DNA from: CAZKUN01 sp964555935
GTDB taxonomy: Bacteria > Armatimonadota > Zipacnadia > Zipacnadales > VGFC01
Direction of reading: 5' to 3'
Assembly: GCA_964555935.1 (NCBI GenBank)
Contig: CAZKUN010000084.1
Coordinates: 1 to 33,175 of the forward strand
Length of the DNA stretch: 33,175 nucleotides
In this document: one piece after another, positions 1-7,364 of the stretch
Position numbering within the stretch: the first letter of the stretch is position 1
Layout: each line of letters begins with the position of its first letter
Notes under the pieces: generated by a model
Told to the model about the DNA's origin: nothing
Seen by the model: only the letters and a program-made list of their open reading frames with translations
The model's database searches: none
Program-made: the position numbers and the translations under genes

Positions 1-41
1 AGAACAGCCAGATACTAACACTGAACCTGGACTCGCTTTAG

Positions 42-296
42 GGGGTAAGGCCAGGTGGGCAGACGGAACGTCTGGCAGACATCATGGGTGACGTGAAGAA
101 ATGGACCGCCCGATACATCAACAAGGTGCTGTGCCGCCGTGGGCGGTTCTGGCGAGACGAGAGCTTCGACCGCATGTTGCGCAGCGAAGCTGAGTACCAG
201 GAGTGGGCCCAGTACATCCTGAACAACGCGCGCGTGGCCGGCCTCATCGAAGATCCTCTGGATTGGCCCTGGTGGGGCAGGGGGTCCGGGACCTAG
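42..296 (+). pseudogene. C-terminal fragment of a REP-associated tyrosine transposase (IS200-like Y1 family)
   Basis: The reading frame ending at the TAG at 294-296 encodes the characteristic C-terminal part of RAYT proteins: DIMGDVKKWTARYINK, then RRGRFW, then ESFDRM, a YILNN segment, and GLIEDPLDWPWW. In the family these correspond to the helix before the catalytic Tyr region and the conserved 'NPxxAGLVxxPxDWPW' tail. RAYTs are single-strand transposases related to TnpA of IS200/IS605 and are thought to move REP palindromes. The N-terminal His-x-His part is not in the window. An in-frame stop lies at 39-41. The adjacent frame (from base 2) is open to 89 and reads TEPGLALGG, which could be the preceding part of the same protein joined by an indel near 45-55. 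It is therefore either truncated or frameshifted. A plain ORF could start at ATG 84. The family call is firm; whether it is functional is doubtful. Confidence 0.62.
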
Positions 297-317
297 ACTG
301 TCCACCCCTTTGCCTCA

Positions 318-414
318 CCGTGCCTGCGGGTCTCCCGACCCGCTTCGTGTCTTTGGTGTTCGCACGCGAGGCTACGGGGCGGATGGACGGATTACGAAGC
401 GGGTTGGGTCAGAG
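318..414. repeat. Degenerate type-III palindrome (CCGTGCCTGCGGGTC family)
   Basis: The left arm at 318-347 matches the long palindrome found intact at 6297, 14823, 19936 and 28005. The right arm at 397-414 (GAAGCGGGTTGGGTCAGAG) is decayed, so the two no longer pair well. It begins 22 nt after the RAYT stop codon, the kind of flanking position typical of REP elements next to their transposase gene. The rest of the 297-487 gap shows no gene. Confidence 0.45.
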
Positions 415-487
415 CTGCACCATGAAGGACTCCACGCAGGCGGCGGCGGATCATCACGACTGACACCAAATCAGGGAGCGCACTCAG

Positions 488-1849
488 ATGACCAACCGAC
501 GCAGGTGGACGCAGCAGGCGTGGATACTGCTAGGCGCGGTCGACATCGCGACCGAGCGGAAGCAAGCCGAGGAGGAGGGGAGAGACCTCTCCAGCGTGGA
601 GGCGGAGTTCGACGCGGTGCAACAGCTTGAGTTGAATAGCGAGGCCGATTGGCAGCGCGCCGAGGCGCTTCTGGATGCGGTGCAAGAGCTGCCCCTGGTG
701 GATGGGTATGCGTATGAGGAGCCGTCGGATCTGAAAGGCATAAAGGCGGCACGGCCGCGGGCAGGAATGCCCGCGCCACGGGACGGCGCGCTGTCGCCGG
801 CGGAGCTGCGGGACAAGGCGCTCGGCGCGTGGCAGGGGCGGGCGAGTGGATGCCTGCTCGGCAAGCCCGTCGAGGGGCGGCGAAGCTGGGGCATTCGGAA
901 GTATCTGGAGTCGCAAGGTCGCTGGCCGCTTGACCGGTATTTCTCGAATAACGTCGATCCGGCAGTTGCTCAGGAGTGCGGTTTCGACATCCGCCGGGAT
1001 GGGCTGTATGAGGAGGGCATCACCTGCATGCCCGAGGACGATGACACGAATTATACCGCCACCGGGCTCGCGCTCGTGAAGCAGTCGGGCAAGAGTTTTC
1101 GGCCCGAGCACGCCGCGGGGCTCTGGCTGACCAACATCCCCTACATCCACGTCTGCACGGCCGAGCGGATCGCCTACAAGAACCTCGCGAGCGGAATCGG
1201 ACCGCCCGAATCGGCAAGCCACCGCAACCCGTATCGCGAGTGGATCGGCGCGCAAATCCGCGCGGATTTCTTCGGCTACGTCTGCCCGGGCGACCCCGAG
1301 CTGGCGGCGGAGTTGGCCTGGCGCGACGCGTGCATCAGCCACGTGAAGAACGGAATCTATGGCGAGATGTGGGTGGCGGCGATGCTGGCGGCGGCGTATG
1401 TGTGCGACGATGTGAAGACGGTGATCCGCGCGGGGCTCGGGCAGATCCCGGCGAAGTGTCGCCTGACCGAGAACATCGAGACGATCATCGCGCTTCGCGA
1501 ATCGGGCGCGAGTTTCGATGAGGCGATCGCCGACGTGCGGACGCGATGGAACGAGGACAGCGCGCACGATTGGTGCCACACGATCAGCAACGCCGAAGTT
1601 TGCGCGGTGTCGCTGCTGTGGGGCGACCTGGACTTCGAGAAGTCGATCTGCATGAGCGTCATGCCGGGGTTCGATACGGACTGCAACGGCGCGACGGTCG
1701 GGAGCGTGGTCGGCCTGATGCTCGGCGCGGAGAAGCTGCCCGCCAAGTGGATCGACCCGATGAACGACACGCTCATCACCGGCGTCGCGGGGTACCATAG
1801 GGTATCGCTGACGCAGATGGCGGACGAGACGGTGGAGTTGATAGGGTAG
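488..1849 (+). CDS. ADP-ribosylglycohydrolase (DraG/ARH-fold) family protein
   Basis: The 453-residue product has a DraG-type all-helical domain from about residue 108. GAWQGRASGCLLGKPVEG (113-130) is the family's opening glycine-rich helix. EDDDTNYT (183-190) and FDTDCNGA (395-402) are the two acidic clusters that bind the di-metal centre, and the protein ends in the usual 'LP..W..P' and 'H' helices. Known members remove ADP-ribose from proteins or small molecules; many relatives in carbohydrate-rich genomes have no assigned substrate, so the reaction here is not fixed. The N-terminal 90 residues carry a YEEPSDLKGIKAARP segment. Just after it, codons 88-98 are made of a REP-like palindrome (749-782). 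The ATG at 488 follows GGGAG at about 10 nt. No signal peptide is evident, so it is probably cytoplasmic. Confidence 0.85.
   Translation: MTNRRRWTQQAWILLGAVDIATERKQAEEEGRDLSSVEAEFDAVQQLELNSEADWQRAEALLDAVQELPLVDGYAYEEPSDLKGIKAARPRAGMPAPRDGALSPAELRDKALGAWQGRASGCLLGKPVEGRRSWGIRKYLESQGRWPLDRYFSNNVDPAVAQECGFDIRRDGLYEEGITCMPEDDDTNYTATGLALVKQSGKSFRPEHAAGLWLTNIPYIHVCTAERIAYKNLASGIGPPESASHRNPYREWIGAQIRADFFGYVCPGDPELAAELAWRDACISHVKNGIYGEMWVAAMLAAAYVCDDVKTVIRAGLGQIPAKCRLTENIETIIALRESGASFDEAIADVRTRWNEDSAHDWCHTISNAEVCAVSLLWGDLDFEKSICMSVMPGFDTDCNGATVGSVVGLMLGAEKLPAKWIDPMNDTLITGVAGYHRVSLTQMADETVELIG
749..782 (+). repeat. REP-like palindrome (type IV) inside a coding sequence
   Basis: The segment is built on the arms GCGGGCA and TGCCCGC. 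Its reverse complement matches the palindrome nested at 10271-10297 (GTGGCGCAGGCATTC, then TTGCCTGCGGCCGT) with a few changes. It keeps the ADP-ribosylglycohydrolase frame and encodes residues 88-98 in the linker ahead of the catalytic domain. Confidence 0.6.
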
Positions 1850-1865
1850 GGGAGATCGCACGCGA

Positions 1866-1946
1866 CGTCGTGGAAACTCGACTGAGTTTCCCTGTTGGAA
1901 CCCCTCCTACAACGGCCGTCACTGTAGGAGGGGTTTCAACCCCGAC
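1866..1946. repeat. Inverted pair of type-I REPs, left copy carrying a nested hairpin
   Basis: The forward copy at 1924-1946 has the head GTAGGAG, stem GGGGTT/AACCCC and tail GAC. The inverted copy at 1866-1910 has the same sequence, but after GTCG three bases are replaced by a segment containing GGAAACTC-GACT-GAGTTTCC (1872-1891), a perfect 8-bp-arm hairpin. It fills most of the gap between the flanking genes. Confidence 0.85.
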
Positions 1947-2011
1947 GTCGTTCATAGCCCCGCACGACGATCGTCTCGGTCGTCGATGCTTACGGCGCGA
2001 AGGAGGCTCTC

Positions 2012-3490
2012 ATGCTGATGCTGCAAGTTGCGTTCCCGTTGGCGGTGGCCGCGCAGAGCAGTCCTCACGTGATTCTCGACGAGACGAGGCAGCTCTTTCT
2101 CGATGACTGGCTGATCGAGTCGAAGAGCAACGTGACGCGCCGCATCCACGAGGCCCGGAAATCCCCTGACAACCCCGTGCTCTGGCCGAGCGAGGAGTGG
2201 GAGGGGAAGGTCGCGGTGGTCTACGGCTCGGTGATTCGCGACGGGCGCAAGTGGAAGATGTGGTACCACGGCGGAGGCGGCGTCAGCTACGCCGAGAGCG
2301 ACGACGGTATCGCCTGGGAGAAGCCGAAGCTGGACGTGGTCACGATCGACGGACAGAAGACGAACGTCATCGTTCAGCGCGGCGCCGATGAGGGCCAGCC
2401 GGGCGCGCTGCCGTGGTTCTACGAGGTCTTCGGCGTCCACAAGGATGACGATCCGGACGCCCCTTACAAGCTGGGCTACCTCAGCATCCAACGCGACTAC
2501 ACGGGTCCCGGCGGCGACCCCTTCCACGGCGGTCAGCGGCGGGGCTTGGGAGTGGCGTCCAGCGCCGACGGCATCCACTTCGACTCGGTCGAGCCATGGG
2601 CCACCGAGGCGATCGTCGATGGCGCGACGCACTGGATGTTCGATCCCATCCGCCGCAAATACATTCTGTACGGTCGGACGAAGCACATCTCCGATGAGAT
2701 CCGCGCGGCGTGGGGCGACCACGAGTGGTTCGGCAAACACTGGGGCCGGGCGGTCGCGCGGGTGGAGTCGGATGACTTCATCACGTGGGACAATTCCGAC
2801 CCTCTGAAGGCGCCGGTGGTGATGGCCGCCGATCCGAGCGACCAGCCGTGTGATGAGATCTACTCGATGCTCGTGTTCCCGTATGAGAGCGTCTACATCG
2901 GCCTCGTGCAGATGTTCCACAACCACCCCGATTCGTCGTTGCTCGATGTCCAGCTCGCGGTGAGCCGAGACACCGTCAACTTCGAGCGCGTCGGGAATCG
3001 CGCGACGTTCCTCCCCGTGGGCGGCGTGGGCGAGTGGGATCGATACAACAACTCGCTCGCCAACAACCCGCCGATCGAGGTGGGGGAGGAGTTGCGTTTC
3101 TACTATGGCGGGCGGACCTACCGGCACGGTCCGTACGATGGTCCCGACACGGGTGAGCCCGGTGGCGGCATCGGCTTCGCAACGATTCAGAAGGACCGGT
3201 TCGTCTCGCTGGAGGCGTCGTTTGACGGCGGGGAGATCGTCACCCGCCCGATGGTGCTGGATGGCACTGAACTCCACCTCAACGCGACGAGTGATTTCGG
3301 TGAGATCTCGGTGGAGGCGCTGGACACCGATGGCAACGTCATCGCTCGCTCAGAGCCGATCCGTGAGGATAGCCTCGACATCACGGTACCATGGGACGGT
3401 GACGGGCCGCTCGGGTCGGATGAGCCGGTAAGACTGCGCATCAAGCTCACAAACGCGCGGATGTATGCGGTGTGGTGTGCGACGAAGTAA
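2012..3490 (+). CDS. Secreted GH43/GH32-like five-bladed beta-propeller protein
   Basis: The 492-residue product starts with a short hydrophobic signal (LMLQVAFPLAVAAQ). It then shows the LFLDDWLIE opening and repeated 'W-x-M-W-Y', 'YAESDDGIAWEKP' and 'GVASSADGIHFD' strands typical of the glycoside hydrolase 43/32/62/68 propeller superfamily as found in planctomycete-type secreted proteins. The C-terminal 90 residues look like a beta-sandwich. The catalytic acids cannot be assigned by eye, so substrate and even activity are open; an arabinan-, fructan- or galactan-type glycan is plausible from the fold alone. The ATG at 2012 is preceded by AAGGAGG at 2000-2006, a strong ribosome site. It stands alone between two REP pairs, downstream of the ADP-ribosylglycohydrolase gene on the same strand. 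Confidence 0.72.
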   Translation: MLMLQVAFPLAVAAQSSPHVILDETRQLFLDDWLIESKSNVTRRIHEARKSPDNPVLWPSEEWEGKVAVVYGSVIRDGRKWKMWYHGGGGVSYAESDDGIAWEKPKLDVVTIDGQKTNVIVQRGADEGQPGALPWFYEVFGVHKDDDPDAPYKLGYLSIQRDYTGPGGDPFHGGQRRGLGVASSADGIHFDSVEPWATEAIVDGATHWMFDPIRRKYILYGRTKHISDEIRAAWGDHEWFGKHWGRAVARVESDDFITWDNSDPLKAPVVMAADPSDQPCDEIYSMLVFPYESVYIGLVQMFHNHPDSSLLDVQLAVSRDTVNFERVGNRATFLPVGGVGEWDRYNNSLANNPPIEVGEELRFYYGGRTYRHGPYDGPDTGEPGGGIGFATIQKDRFVSLEASFDGGEIVTRPMVLDGTELHLNATSDFGEISVEALDTDGNVIARSEPIREDSLDITVPWDGDGPLGSDEPVRLRIKLTNARMYAVWCATK

Positions 3491-3593
3491 GTTGATCCAT
3501 GCAGCACTCCCCAGCCCCTTCCGGCGTTCTCACTAGAAGTGGGTTCAAGACCCCAACAGCTGGTCCCGTCGGATTCGGCGCTGCGTTCCCACT

Positions 3594-3668
3594 GTAGGAG
3601 GGGTTTTAACCCCGACGCCGTGTCCGCTGCCGATGCGAACGACATGTCGGGGTTAAAACCCCTCCGAC
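3594..3668. repeat. Inverted pair of type-I REPs
   Basis: A forward copy at 3594-3616 and an inverted copy at 3646-3668 face each other across about 29 bp. Stems are GGGGTT/AACCCC with a TTTT-type centre. The right copy has a CTCCGAC end in place of CTCCTAC. Both lie within 150 bp of the next gene's start. Confidence 0.85.
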
Positions 3669-3736
3669 AGACGACTCACAGGAGATCCGACCTACGGGGG
3701 CTTAGGACCAGCTATGGAATTACAGGAGGTACCATC

Positions 3737-4618
3737 ATGACACGTCTACAGTATCTCGGAGCATTGGCGGTATTAGGCGTGGCTGGACTCGTGGGCGGTA
3801 TGATCGGGGGGCGGTCGACGGGTCATCCCGCTTACGGGCAGGAGATCGCGCCGGGGATGCCCGTGCCCGAGGAGATCGCGCCCGAGGCGCCCATGCCCGA
3901 AGAAATCGCGCCCGTGGTGCCCGTGCCCGAGTTTGTCGAGGCGAAGGCGTTCCACGTGGTCGACGATGAGGGCGACCTCCGCGTCCGGATCCAGGTCGAT
4001 GATGATGATCAGCCGAGCGTCGTGCTTTGGGATGCCGAGAATCGCAAGCGCGCGGAGTTCGCGCTCTACGGCGAGGGCATGCCGGCGGCCCAATTCCTCG
4101 ACGACGCCGGCAACGTGCGCCTCGCGCTGAGGGTCGCAGACGATGGTCGGCCGGATGTCTCGTTGCGTGACGAGGAGGGCTCGGTTCGCGCGCAACTACA
4201 ACTCAGCGATGACGGTCGTCCGGGGATCTATCTGATGGATGGCGCCGACACTCTGAGGGCCAGGCTGAACCTGGATCCGAACGGCCGTCCGGGACTGGTG
4301 CTCCAGGGCGACGCGGGCATCAACCGTATCCAGATGGACCTGGACTCGGACAGCCACCCGCTGATGCTGTTCGCTGATGCGAGTGGCACGGACCGCGTTA
4401 GCCTCTCTCTCGAGGACACCGGGCGTCCGCGGCTCATGATGTTCGACGGGGACGGCACGGTTCGGACGGATCAGTCGATCGAGGAAGACGGCGACGTGGG
4501 GATCGCGCTGCTCGCCGATGACGAAACGGTGCGCGTTGAGCTCGCCGTGGACAGCGATGGTGGCGGGTACATGGAGATCCAGGATCCGTTCGGGAACACC
4601 GTCTGGAGCGCGGAGTAG
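3737..4618 (+). CDS. Secreted protein of nine tandem 23-residue repeats
   Basis: The 293-residue product starts at ATG 3737, seven bases after AGGAGGT; an upstream in-frame extension to 3539 only translates a REP element. Residues 1-34 are a signal peptide (hydrophobic GALAVLGVAGLVGG). Residues 36-65 are three 10-residue units of the form EIAP-x3-PxPE. From residue 76 to 282 there are nine exact 23-residue units (69 bp each), consensus D-x-x-G-x-x-R-x-x-L-x-L-x-D-D-G-R-P-x-x-x-L-x, then a half unit ending at 293. No unit has an insertion or deletion. Alternating hydrophobic residues and G-R-P turns suggest stacked beta-strands (a solenoid or a series of hairpins); the many Asp residues could bind calcium. 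I do not recognise a named family, and no enzymatic function is implied. Confidence 0.78.
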   Translation: MTRLQYLGALAVLGVAGLVGGMIGGRSTGHPAYGQEIAPGMPVPEEIAPEAPMPEEIAPVVPVPEFVEAKAFHVVDDEGDLRVRIQVDDDDQPSVVLWDAENRKRAEFALYGEGMPAAQFLDDAGNVRLALRVADDGRPDVSLRDEEGSVRAQLQLSDDGRPGIYLMDGADTLRARLNLDPNGRPGLVLQGDAGINRIQMDLDSDSHPLMLFADASGTDRVSLSLEDTGRPRLMMFDGDGTVRTDQSIEEDGDVGIALLADDETVRVELAVDSDGGGYMEIQDPFGNTVWSAE

Positions 4619-4637
4619 CGCCGTAAGACAGAGCCTC

Positions 4638-4782
4638 CGTGCAGGAGCGGTCTTGGGTAGTGCCCATCCGGGCTGACTATGTCGTGGAAACTCGCTGAGT
4701 TTCCCTGCTGAACCCGCTCCTACACGGAGGGTCTTACGGCTGTGAGGCAAGCCCGTCGTGTAGGAGCTGCTTTAGCTGCGAC
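4638..4782. repeat. Type-II REP array with nested hairpin
   Basis: A degenerate forward copy lies near 4638. An inverted copy at 4681-4724 is interrupted by GGAAACTC-GCT-GAGTTTCC (4686-4704), and a forward copy at 4760-4782 carries the AGCTGC-TTTA-GCTGC centre. The spacer shares GTAGTGCCCATCCGGGCTGA-like sequence with the arrays at 9317, 12001 and 26376. No gene lies in 4619-4865. Confidence 0.8.
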
Positions 4783-4821
4783 GCGGCCTCGACACAGCAG
4801 ATAGCTGGCATCGAGGCCGCG
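4782..4821. terminator. Strong hairpin downstream of the secretin-like gene (candidate terminator)
   Basis: Perfect 11-bp arms, CGCGGCCTCGA (4782-4792) and TCGAGGCCGCG (4811-4821), surround an 18-nt loop. It starts 44 nt past the stop codon of the minus-strand secretin-like gene. No U-tract follows on either strand, so intrinsic termination is only a possibility; transcript-end protection is equally likely. Confidence 0.35.
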
Positions 4822-4865
4822 TGAGGGCGTCTGAAATCCGTCGCGTCGAGTGTCTCCGGACTGTG

Positions 4866-5558
4866 CTACCGGATGATCCTCGGCGTCAGTATGATCAGCA
4901 ACTCCCTCCGCTCGTTCGCGTAGTTCACTTGCGCGAACAGTCGGCTCACGATCGGAATGTCTTTCAGCACGGTGATGTGTCCGCCCGGCTTCAGATCCAC
5001 GCGACCGTTGTTGTTGATGACGCTCCAATTGATGAGCCCAGCCGGGGTCATGAGCGGGGTGTTCTGCTTGTTGCGCACGGTCGCAAACAGATCAGCCTCC
5101 TCGTTATTGAAGAGGCGCAAGTTGAGCGGAAACGGGGTGATGGACGCGGCCTCGCCACCCGTGGCAATGAGTATGTCGTTGTTGACGCGCGGTCGGATCG
5201 TGACCGGCACGTGCAACTCGTTGACGACGTTCCCCAGCAGGTCCGGCTGGTCGTATGACTTCGCCTCGAGGACGAAGTCGCCGGCGGGTAGGTTGCCGAA
5301 GTTGAGATTCGTGTTGGGGAAGTTCATCCACTCAAAGCCCAACTCGCGAAGACCCGTCTGAGCCAGCTCGACGATCCGGCACTCGATCGAGATTTGGTGA
5401 GCGCCCACGGGTCTCACCGCGATTTCGTCGCTCCACTGCACTTGCACGCTGGCCGGGCCCTCGGCTGCCAGCCGCTGCCCGTTGCTGCCGCCACATCCCG
5501 CAAGGACTGCAAACGTCACCAACGCCACCAATACCATCGGCATCTTGCATGCGCGCAT
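4866..5558 (-). CDS. Secretin-core (type II/III secretion or pilus-type) lipoprotein, minimal form
   Basis: From ATG 5558 the product has 230 residues. A lipoprotein signal MPMVLVALVTFAVLAGC puts the lipidated Cys at 22. ISIECRIVELAQTGLRELGF matches the start of the secretin domain ('V.IEARIVEV...LG'). The C-terminal part VLKDIPIVSRLFAQV and RRELLIILTPRII match the classic secretin ending ('IPILG.LF...LLIILTPRIV'). Full secretins are 400-800 residues with N0/N1 domains; these are absent. It may be a cut-down pore subunit or a protein that borrowed the fold. GGGGGA lies 7 nt upstream of this start; ATG 5573 in frame has no ribosome site, and the ORF extension further upstream reaches into the divergent gene's leader. 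It is transcribed divergently from the precursor-like operon at 5718, across 159 bp. Confidence 0.7.
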   Translation of the reverse strand: MRACKMPMVLVALVTFAVLAGCGGSNGQRLAAEGPASVQVQWSDEIAVRPVGAHQISIECRIVELAQTGLRELGFEWMNFPNTNLNFGNLPAGDFVLEAKSYDQPDLLGNVVNELHVPVTIRPRVNNDILIATGGEAASITPFPLNLRLFNNEEADLFATVRNKQNTPLMTPAGLINWSVINNNGRVDLKPGGHITVLKDIPIVSRLFAQVNYANERRELLIILTPRIIR

Positions 5559-5717
5559 TATCGCGTCCCCCATTTTACGTGCGCTGTCGCTGTTAATCTC
5601 AGAACACCCTGGCCACGGTAGAACGCCTCCGTGGAAACGCCCCAATGCAGGCCAATCGGGCGGCCGACGCCAATATGGTATCTGTATCGACGTCGGCGGA
5701 TGCGCGAGGTGATCGCC

Positions 5718-6263
5718 ATGGACCCGAGAGACCGCGAACCCGTACGCACGACCATCGTGGGCGGGCAACCCGAGGTGCGCACGAAATCATCGCTGCCGAT
5801 CCCGGACGGGATTGAGCAAGCCATCGAGCGGGCGGCGGCGGATGATGGCTTCCACGCCCGTCTGCTTGACGGTCGAGCTGATGCCGCGCGTGAAGCCGGC
5901 ATCGAGCTGAGCGCCAGCGAAGCGTTGCTGCTCTCATCGGTGAGCGAGGCGCAACTCAACGACCTCATCGACCAGGCCGCGCCCCCAACGCCCCGTCGGC
6001 ATTTCCTGCAGACGGCCGTGGGTTGGATGGGCGCGCTGCTCGGCGGAGCGGCCCTGACCTCTGGCTGCAAGCGCAAGAAGAAGAGAAAGAAGACGCCGCC
6101 CACGCCAACGCGCGGGATTGAGCCGGATATCCCGGCGCCAATACATGAGGAACCCGCCGAGCCCGAGACTCCCAAGCCTCAGCCGACGCGTGGCATACGA
6201 CCGGATGTTCCGGAACCAATCAGCAAGGGCTCGCGGCCGGATGTGCCGGAGGATGACCCGTAG
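5718..6263 (+). CDS. RiPP-precursor-like Tat lipoprotein, paralog A
   Basis: The 181-residue product is the first of four paralogs. Residues 30-86 form a leader-like helical domain: GIEQAIERAAADDGFHARLL, then AAREAGIELSASEALLL and AQLNDLIDQ. This resembles leader domains of Nif11/nitrile-hydratase-like RiPP precursors in its 'A.D..FR.RLL.D...A....GI.L...E' pattern. Next come twin arginines (PRRHFLQ, 93-94), a hydrophobic stretch and TSGC with Cys117, as in a Tat lipoprotein signal but far from the N-terminus. A Lys-rich KRKKKRKK follows. The tail carries TRGIEPDIP (131-139), TRGIRPDVP (157-165) and SKGSRPDVP (169-177), the last two 12 residues apart. The start at ATG 5718 is chosen because GAGGTGATC, a long match to the 16S 3' end, lies just upstream. 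The stop TAG is part of a REP head. Function is inferred from context. Confidence 0.7.
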   Translation: MDPRDREPVRTTIVGGQPEVRTKSSLPIPDGIEQAIERAAADDGFHARLLDGRADAAREAGIELSASEALLLSSVSEAQLNDLIDQAAPPTPRRHFLQTAVGWMGALLGGAALTSGCKRKKKRKKTPPTPTRGIEPDIPAPIHEEPAEPETPKPQPTRGIRPDVPEPISKGSRPDVPEDDP

Positions 6264-6419
6264 GAGGGGTTTTAGCCGCGACCCTCGTGCCGTCCGTGCC
6301 TGCGGGTCTCCTGACCCGCTTCGTTATCCGTACGGATCACGCAACGGAGCGGGTCAGGAGACCCGCAGGCACGGGAACGGAACGCATAGCGATCGCGTCG
6401 GGGTTAAAACCCCTCCTAC
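6260..6419. repeat. Composite repeat: type-I REP pair enclosing a type-III palindrome
   Basis: The forward outer copy at 6260-6282 has the variant centre TTTTAGCCGC, and the inverted outer copy is at 6397-6419. Between them lies the long type-III palindrome (about 6297-6373): arms CCTGCGGGTCTCCTGACCCGC and its complement around ATCCGTACGGAT. The leading GTAG provides the TAG stop of paralog A. Confidence 0.85.
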
Positions 6420-6442
6420 AGTCACTGCGAGGAGCAACGAGA

Positions 6443-6955
6443 ATGACTAAACACGATCGCCCGCTGAAGTACGCTGCCGGTCCAGGCGGCATCGAGCAAC
6501 TGGTGGCGCTTGCGGCGCATGATCCGAAGTTCCGCGAGAGGCTGTTCGCGGATCGGCTCAAGGCCGCGAAGAAAGCGCGCGTGCGGCTGACTGAGAGCGA
6601 GCAGATGCTCCTGGGCGCCATTCCGGATGAGCAACTTGCCACGACGATCGACAACGCCACGCCCGCGCGACCGGCGCGGAGAGGATTCCTGCAGGTGGCG
6701 GCGGGGCTAGTCGGCGCGCTGTCTGGCGGGGCGGCGCTCGGAGGCTGCAAGGACGCTCCCGGTCCCGTCGGCGGCGCGCGGCCGGATGAGCCCGCACCGG
6801 CGACCGATGGCATTCGTCCGGATGTGCCGCAGGAAGCGAGCGAAGGCGACAGGCCGGATGTCCCACCTCTGGGAACAGCGGCCAGCCGCGCGCGCGGCGA
6901 GGAGCCACAACCCCCGAAGGAATCAGAGGAGGACGAGACCGATGGCCCGGAATGA
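6443..6955 (+). CDS. RiPP-precursor-like Tat lipoprotein, paralog B
   Basis: The 170-residue product begins at ATG 6443 after GCGAGGAGC. The leader-like domain spans residues 16-71 (GIEQLVALAAHDPKFRERLF, then LTESEQMLLGAIPDEQLATT). Twin arginines at 79-80 (ARRGFLQ) precede a hydrophobic run and GGC with Cys102. The tail holds three consecutive 12-residue units at 109-120, 121-132 and 133-144, containing GGARPDEP, TDGIRPDVP and SEGDRPDVP. The end is Glu/Asp-rich. Its last 14 nt overlap the start of paralog C, consistent with one operon and coupled translation. A longer ORF upstream to 6287 only reads through the REP composite. As with A, a peptide-modification substrate exported by Tat is an inference from the architecture and the downstream radical SAM gene. 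Confidence 0.74.
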   Translation: MTKHDRPLKYAAGPGGIEQLVALAAHDPKFRERLFADRLKAAKKARVRLTESEQMLLGAIPDEQLATTIDNATPARPARRGFLQVAAGLVGALSGGAALGGCKDAPGPVGGARPDEPAPATDGIRPDVPQEASEGDRPDVPPLGTAASRARGEEPQPPKESEEDETDGPE

Positions 6956-7364
6956 GCCGACCGCCGTCCCCTCCGGGATCGATTACCTCGTATCGCTCGC
7001 AGCGAGTGATGCGAAGTTCCGCGAGCGTCTGATGAGCGACCGTCTCAGGGCCGCGAAACGCGCGGGCGCTCGGCTGAGCGAGAGCGAGAAGACGCTTCTG
7101 CTCGCGATGCCGGATGAGCAACTCGCCACGATCATCGACAGCACGACGCCCAGGCTCGCGCCGAGACGGAGTTTTCTGCAGAAGACCGCGCTCTGGGCGG
7201 CGGGACTGTTTGGCGGGGTCACGATGACGACCATGACGGGGTGTCCGCGGAGATCAGCAAGTGAAGGCGACCGCCCGGATGTGCCGCCCGAGAGGACGCA
7301 AGGCGTTCGTCCGGACGTGCCCGACGACAAGGAAGGTGGGGAGGACGATGAAGCCGGGGAATGA
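6942..7364 (+). CDS. RiPP-precursor-like Tat lipoprotein, paralog C
   Basis: The 140-residue product has the same order: leader-like domain 12-67 (GIDYLVSLAASDAKFRERLM, LSESEKTLLLAMPDEQLATI), twin arginines 75-76 in APRRSFLQ, a hydrophobic run ending MTGC with Cys101, and a tail with SEGDRPDVP (107-115) and TQGVRPDVP (119-127), exactly 12 residues apart, then an acidic end. ATG 6942 is preceded by GAGGAGG (6926-6932). The first 60 residues are nearly identical to paralog D, including silent positions, so C and D come from a recent tandem duplication of about 406 bp. It overlaps B by 14 nt and D by 17 nt. Confidence 0.74.
   Translation: MARNEPTAVPSGIDYLVSLAASDAKFRERLMSDRLRAAKRAGARLSESEKTLLLAMPDEQLATIIDSTTPRLAPRRSFLQKTALWAAGLFGGVTMTTMTGCPRRSASEGDRPDVPPERTQGVRPDVPDDKEGGEDDEAGE

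Noticed and set aside
530..3277. Long minus-strand open frames opposite the first two plus-strand genes
   Set aside because: These are mirror frames caused by high-GC codon use; they lack recognisable domains, whereas the plus strand has clear family motifs.
5631..5717. Longer N-terminus for paralog A
   Set aside because: No ribosome site precedes 5631, the extra residues are not shared by the other paralogs, and GAGGTGATC points to ATG 5718.
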